Shown: in pieces, positions 5,755 through 7,303 of the stretch
Layout: each line of letters begins with the position of its first letter
Numbering within the stretch: the first letter of the stretch is position 1
Source: an uncultured Christensenellaceae bacterium
GTDB lineage: Bacteria; Bacillota; Clostridia; Christensenellales; Borkfalkiaceae
Reading direction: 5' to 3'
Assembly (NCBI GenBank): GCA_910588615.1
Contig: CAJUOI010000040.1
Coordinates: 6,367 to 13,669, forward strand
Length of the DNA: 7,303 bases
Notes under the pieces: generated by a model
The model's database searches: none
What the model saw: the letters and a program-made list of their open reading frames with translations, nothing else
What the model was told of the DNA's origin: nothing
Position numbers and translations under genes: made by a program

Positions 5755-5914
5755 GTAACGGAGCATAGGAGCCCCGAGGATTGTGTGCTTCTCAACCGAA
5801 TTGACGATGACTATTTTGTAACGGAAATTGCCGACGACGCGTTTGCGGGCTTGTAATGCGCTTGCGCGGGTAGAACTTCCCGCCGCCGTAAAAAGGAGCG
5901 GGGAAGGGCGTTTG
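5755..5914. other. Non-coding spacer with a possible gene remnant
   Basis: One plus-strand frame is open from 5704 to a TAA at 5854-5856 and ends in DDDYFVTEIADDAFAGL. It has no ATG and no ribosome site, and runs through the terminator, so it is not an intact gene. The final segment vaguely resembles a leucine-rich repeat of the BspA type, which may be chance. A weaker imperfect hairpin lies at 5876-5906 (CTTCCCGC against GCGGGGAAG with one extra G). G+C content here still matches the left part of the window. Confidence 0.4.
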
Positions 5915-5949
5915 AAAAAAGCACTCGAACATTTAATTCGAGTGCTTTT
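5915..5949 (-). terminator. Intrinsic terminator of the small membrane protein gene
   Basis: GCACTCGAA (5921-5929) pairs with TTCGAGTGC (5937-5945) around a seven-base loop, and four A-T pairs extend the stem. Read on the minus strand it lies 30 bases after the stop codon and ends in a T6 run (complement of 5920-5915). On the plus strand it ends in T4, so it may act both ways between the convergent genes. Confidence 0.85.
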
Positions 5950-5979
5950 AACTACACATGATTGAAATTTATCTTATTC

Positions 5980-6513
5980 TTATTTCTTTCGTTTTGCGAA
6001 AGGAAACTTATCGTAAAAGCATAGCAGATACAATGTTAAAAGCACGAACATAACAAATATTAAGCAGACACACACTATTCCCCAAGCCAACTGTGTTTTT
6101 GCGTTTACATCTTTACCGTAACTTACTGCCCAACAAATACCTTGATTGCCGTGTCTTATTTCGCCGATATAAATTTCGACTTTTTCACCTATGCGTTGTT
6201 CATCAAGCGCTGTTTGTGTGTAGTCATAGTAACTTCCGCTTCCGCAAGCGCATTCGTATAATATTCCGTTTTCGTCAATGTAGCGACATATCAAGTTGTA
6301 AGTTCCTCTCGATAAGCTACGGTTTTGAAGATAGACAATTTCCGCTTCCGCCGTAACGCCGTTGTCTATTGCCTTTTGTATTTTTAAGCAGTCTGAATAG
6401 CTTACGAACATAAGGGTGGCAACAAATATAAAAATTAAATTTACGATTGTAAACAATATGCTGCCTTTTATACCGAGCGGTGAAATTCTTTTGTTGGATT
6501 TATCTTTCATCAT
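5980..6513 (-). CDS. Two-helix membrane protein, DUF3592-like
   Basis: A 177-residue protein beginning MMKDKSNKR; either of the two ATGs (6513 or 6510) may be used, with a weak GAAG two bases before the first and five before the second. The open frame extends upstream to 6573, but that segment spans the promoter. Counting from the second Met, helix 1 is about 16-38 and helix 2 about 140-164. Between them lies a domain of about 100 residues with AEAEIVYLQ (54-62), ICRYIDENGILYECACGSG (74-92) and KVEIYIGE (110-117), a small beta-rich pattern seen in DUF3592 membrane proteins. The basic ends (KDKSNKR; FAKRKK) place both termini in the cytoplasm and the middle domain outside. Function is unknown. 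It is monocistronic, convergent with the GH43 gene, and has A+T-rich codon use unlike the genes to its left. Confidence 0.8.
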   Translation of the reverse strand: MMKDKSNKRISPLGIKGSILFTIVNLIFIFVATLMFVSYSDCLKIQKAIDNGVTAEAEIVYLQNRSLSRGTYNLICRYIDENGILYECACGSGSYYDYTQTALDEQRIGEKVEIYIGEIRHGNQGICWAVSYGKDVNAKTQLAWGIVCVCLIFVMFVLLTLYLLCFYDKFPFAKRKK

Positions 6514-6544
6514 ATCTTCGCCAATTACTGTTGATCGTGCAACC

Positions 6545-6573
6545 ATTATATCACGAAAAACGAAGGAACGCAA
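6545..6573 (-). promoter_or_regulatory. Promoter of the small membrane protein gene
   Basis: On the minus strand, TTGCGT (6573-6568), a 17-base spacer and a perfect -10 box TATAAT (6550-6545) preceded by TGA, an extended -10. Transcription should start near 6538, about 25 bases before the ATG at 6513. This rules out the upstream ATG at 6573 for transcripts from this promoter. Confidence 0.75.
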
Positions 6574-6762
6574 CCGATTGAATTTTGTGGGATATATACA
6601 ACGTATCCATAGCCCACTTGGTTACAAGTAGCTTGTTCGTCCATGCAATATAAATATCAAAAAAAGCGTGGCTTACCGTAGTTCCCATAGGGAATTTTAC
6701 CACAGGAACAGAATGTAAGTATAGCGCACTATACCTTGCAAGAAAGGTAAGTGTGTTTTTAC
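6574..6762. other. Structured A+T-rich spacer between divergent genes
   Basis: No coding sequence is seen. Several short dyads occur: ACTTG/CAAGT (6616-6629), overlapped by ACAAG/CTTGT (6624-6636); TTCCC/GGGAA (6682-6694), flanked by GTGG and CCAC (6668-6671, 6700-6703); GTATAG/CTATAC (6719-6734); and a terminator at 6725-6760. Some are mutually exclusive. No clear plus-strand promoter was found upstream of them. Confidence 0.55.
6725..6760 (+). terminator. Plus-strand intrinsic terminator without an obvious gene before it
   Basis: CACT plus TACCTT (6727-6737, one bulged A at 6731) pairs with AAGGTAAGTG (6744-6753) around a six-base loop. Two further pairs (C6725-G6755 and G6726.U6754) extend it, followed directly by T5 (6756-6760). 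It lies just before the promoter of the next gene, so it either insulates that promoter or ends an unannotated plus-strand RNA. Confidence 0.6.
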
Positions 6763-6791
6763 TTTACTTTTTGATTTTGTCGTTGTATAAT
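6763..6791 (+). promoter_or_regulatory. Promoter of the uncharacterised small gene and its operon
   Basis: TTTACT (6763-6768), a 17-base spacer and a perfect -10 box TATAAT (6786-6791). Transcription should start near 6798, leaving a leader of about 33 bases with the ribosome site. The -35 box matches the consensus at four of six positions. Confidence 0.7.
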
Positions 6792-6830
6792 AATAGAGCG
6801 ATAAACAGTAATTTAGCGGAGAAAAAATTT

Positions 6831-7244
6831 ATGAATGAAGAAATCGAAAGCTTGTTTGTAAATACATATATTCAAAAACAATTTCGAGAACGTCTTATAT
6901 TTGAGTTAAAAGATGTATCGTCTAAATCTCCCAAACGTTCTTATAAGGCATTTGCAAAGTTCTCGCATACGGTGGAAGACTATTTGATTCCGCACATTAT
7001 TGCAATTTCGGACTCAAAAATAACCGAGCAAGAAATTCTTTCTTTTGTTAAAAATATGGTTAAAGAAAAGAATTGCTATTATATGGACGAATTTGACGGT
7101 GCAGAAATGCTACTTAACGACGCTATTGAAAAAGCTTTTAATTATTTAGGCGCAAGTATTATCGTGTATAAAAAAGTATTTGCCATCATTAAAGAGGAAA
7201 CTTCTATTGGCGCACCATGCAAATACATTCTTGTAAATCGATAA
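6831..7244 (+). CDS. Uncharacterised small protein
   Basis: A 137-residue soluble protein with no signal peptide or membrane helix. ATG 6831 has GCGGAGA nine bases upstream and follows a promoter; the in-frame ATG at 6753 lies upstream of that promoter and would add a hydrophobic stretch, so it is rejected. Recognisable segments are YIQKQFRERLIFEL (14-27), KRSYKAFAKFSH (35-46), CYYMDEFDG (82-90) and the C-terminal GAPCKYILV (127-135). I recall uncharacterised clostridial proteins with a similar layout (a basic RxRLxxEL segment, an RF/KFSH segment and a closing GAPxxYIL), but no function is known to me. Codon use is strongly A+T rich, unlike the left part of the window. It is the first gene of an operon with the gene that follows 32 bases later. 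Confidence 0.8.
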   Translation: MNEEIESLFVNTYIQKQFRERLIFELKDVSSKSPKRSYKAFAKFSHTVEDYLIPHIIAISDSKITEQEILSFVKNMVKEKNCYYMDEFDGAEMLLNDAIEKAFNYLGASIIVYKKVFAIIKEETSIGAPCKYILVNR

Positions 7245-7276
7245 AAAGATAAATTTCAATTTAGAGGAGAAACACT

Positions 7277-7303
7277 ATGTCATATTCATTAAAGAGCGTA
7301 ACG
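7277..7303 (+). CDS. Start of a further gene, cut by the right edge
   Basis: ATG 7277 begins MSYSLKSVT and stays open to the edge, nine codons. The ribosome site AGAGGAG (7263-7269) lies seven bases upstream, which is an excellent match. The gap of 32 bases after the previous stop, with no terminator or promoter in it, places the gene in the same operon. Nine residues are too few to suggest a function. Confidence 0.65.

Noticed and set aside
6659..6703. Minus-strand terminator: GTGG...CCAC stem followed by T7
   Set aside because: The stem is weak, with unequal internal loops of 5 and 10 bases, and no minus-strand gene ends there.
6753..6830. Longer N-terminus for the uncharacterised small protein
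   Set aside because: It lies upstream of the promoter and the GGAG site, and starts inside the terminator stem.

Overview
The window looks like a piece of a chromosome from an anaerobic, probably gut-dwelling member of the Clostridia (Bacillota). This is inferred from clear sigma-A type promoters, Shine-Dalgarno sites, two flavoprotein families common in Clostridia, and a lipoprotein arabinan-degrading enzyme of the kind used on plant pectin. No 16S or other marker gene is present, so the taxonomy is a guess; Christensenellales/Borkfalkia-like clostridia would fit the codon use.

Left part (1-3211, G+C rich). A single-pass membrane protein with a very acidic tail runs off the left edge on the minus strand. 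It is divergent from a two-gene flavoprotein operon on the plus strand: an HI0933/YhiN-family FAD protein (579-1703), then a COG2509-type FAD-dependent dehydrogenase (1694-3211) that overlaps it by 10 bases. The two promoters lie back to back. Their -35 boxes form the arms of one 16-base inverted repeat, and the plus-strand promoter puts the transcript start at or next to the ATG, so the first flavoprotein is probably read from a leaderless mRNA.

Middle (3212-5754). About 400 bases without a gene hold a 16-bp RNA hairpin with three consecutive U.G pairs, a second long hairpin that looks like a terminator, a REP-like dispersed element, and a strong promoter preceded by two A4T4 tracts 11 bp apart. 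This promoter drives a free-standing gene for a secreted lipoprotein of glycoside hydrolase family 43 (endo-arabinanase type). It has its own terminator, which closely resembles the hairpin upstream of the gene.

Right part (5755-7303). A spacer with a possible protein-end remnant leads to a shift in base composition near 5915-5950. Beyond it the DNA is A+T rich: a minus-strand two-helix membrane protein resembling DUF3592, a spacer with alternative hairpins ending in a plus-strand terminator, and a plus-strand operon of one uncharacterised small protein (6831-7244) and a further gene cut by the right edge (7277 on). The composition change suggests the right part is accessory or recently acquired.

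No rRNA, tRNA, CRISPR array, transposase or integrase is visible. The parts most worth following up are the shared divergent promoter with leaderless start, the structured RNA region at 3281-3410, and the attenuator-like spacer at 6600-6760.
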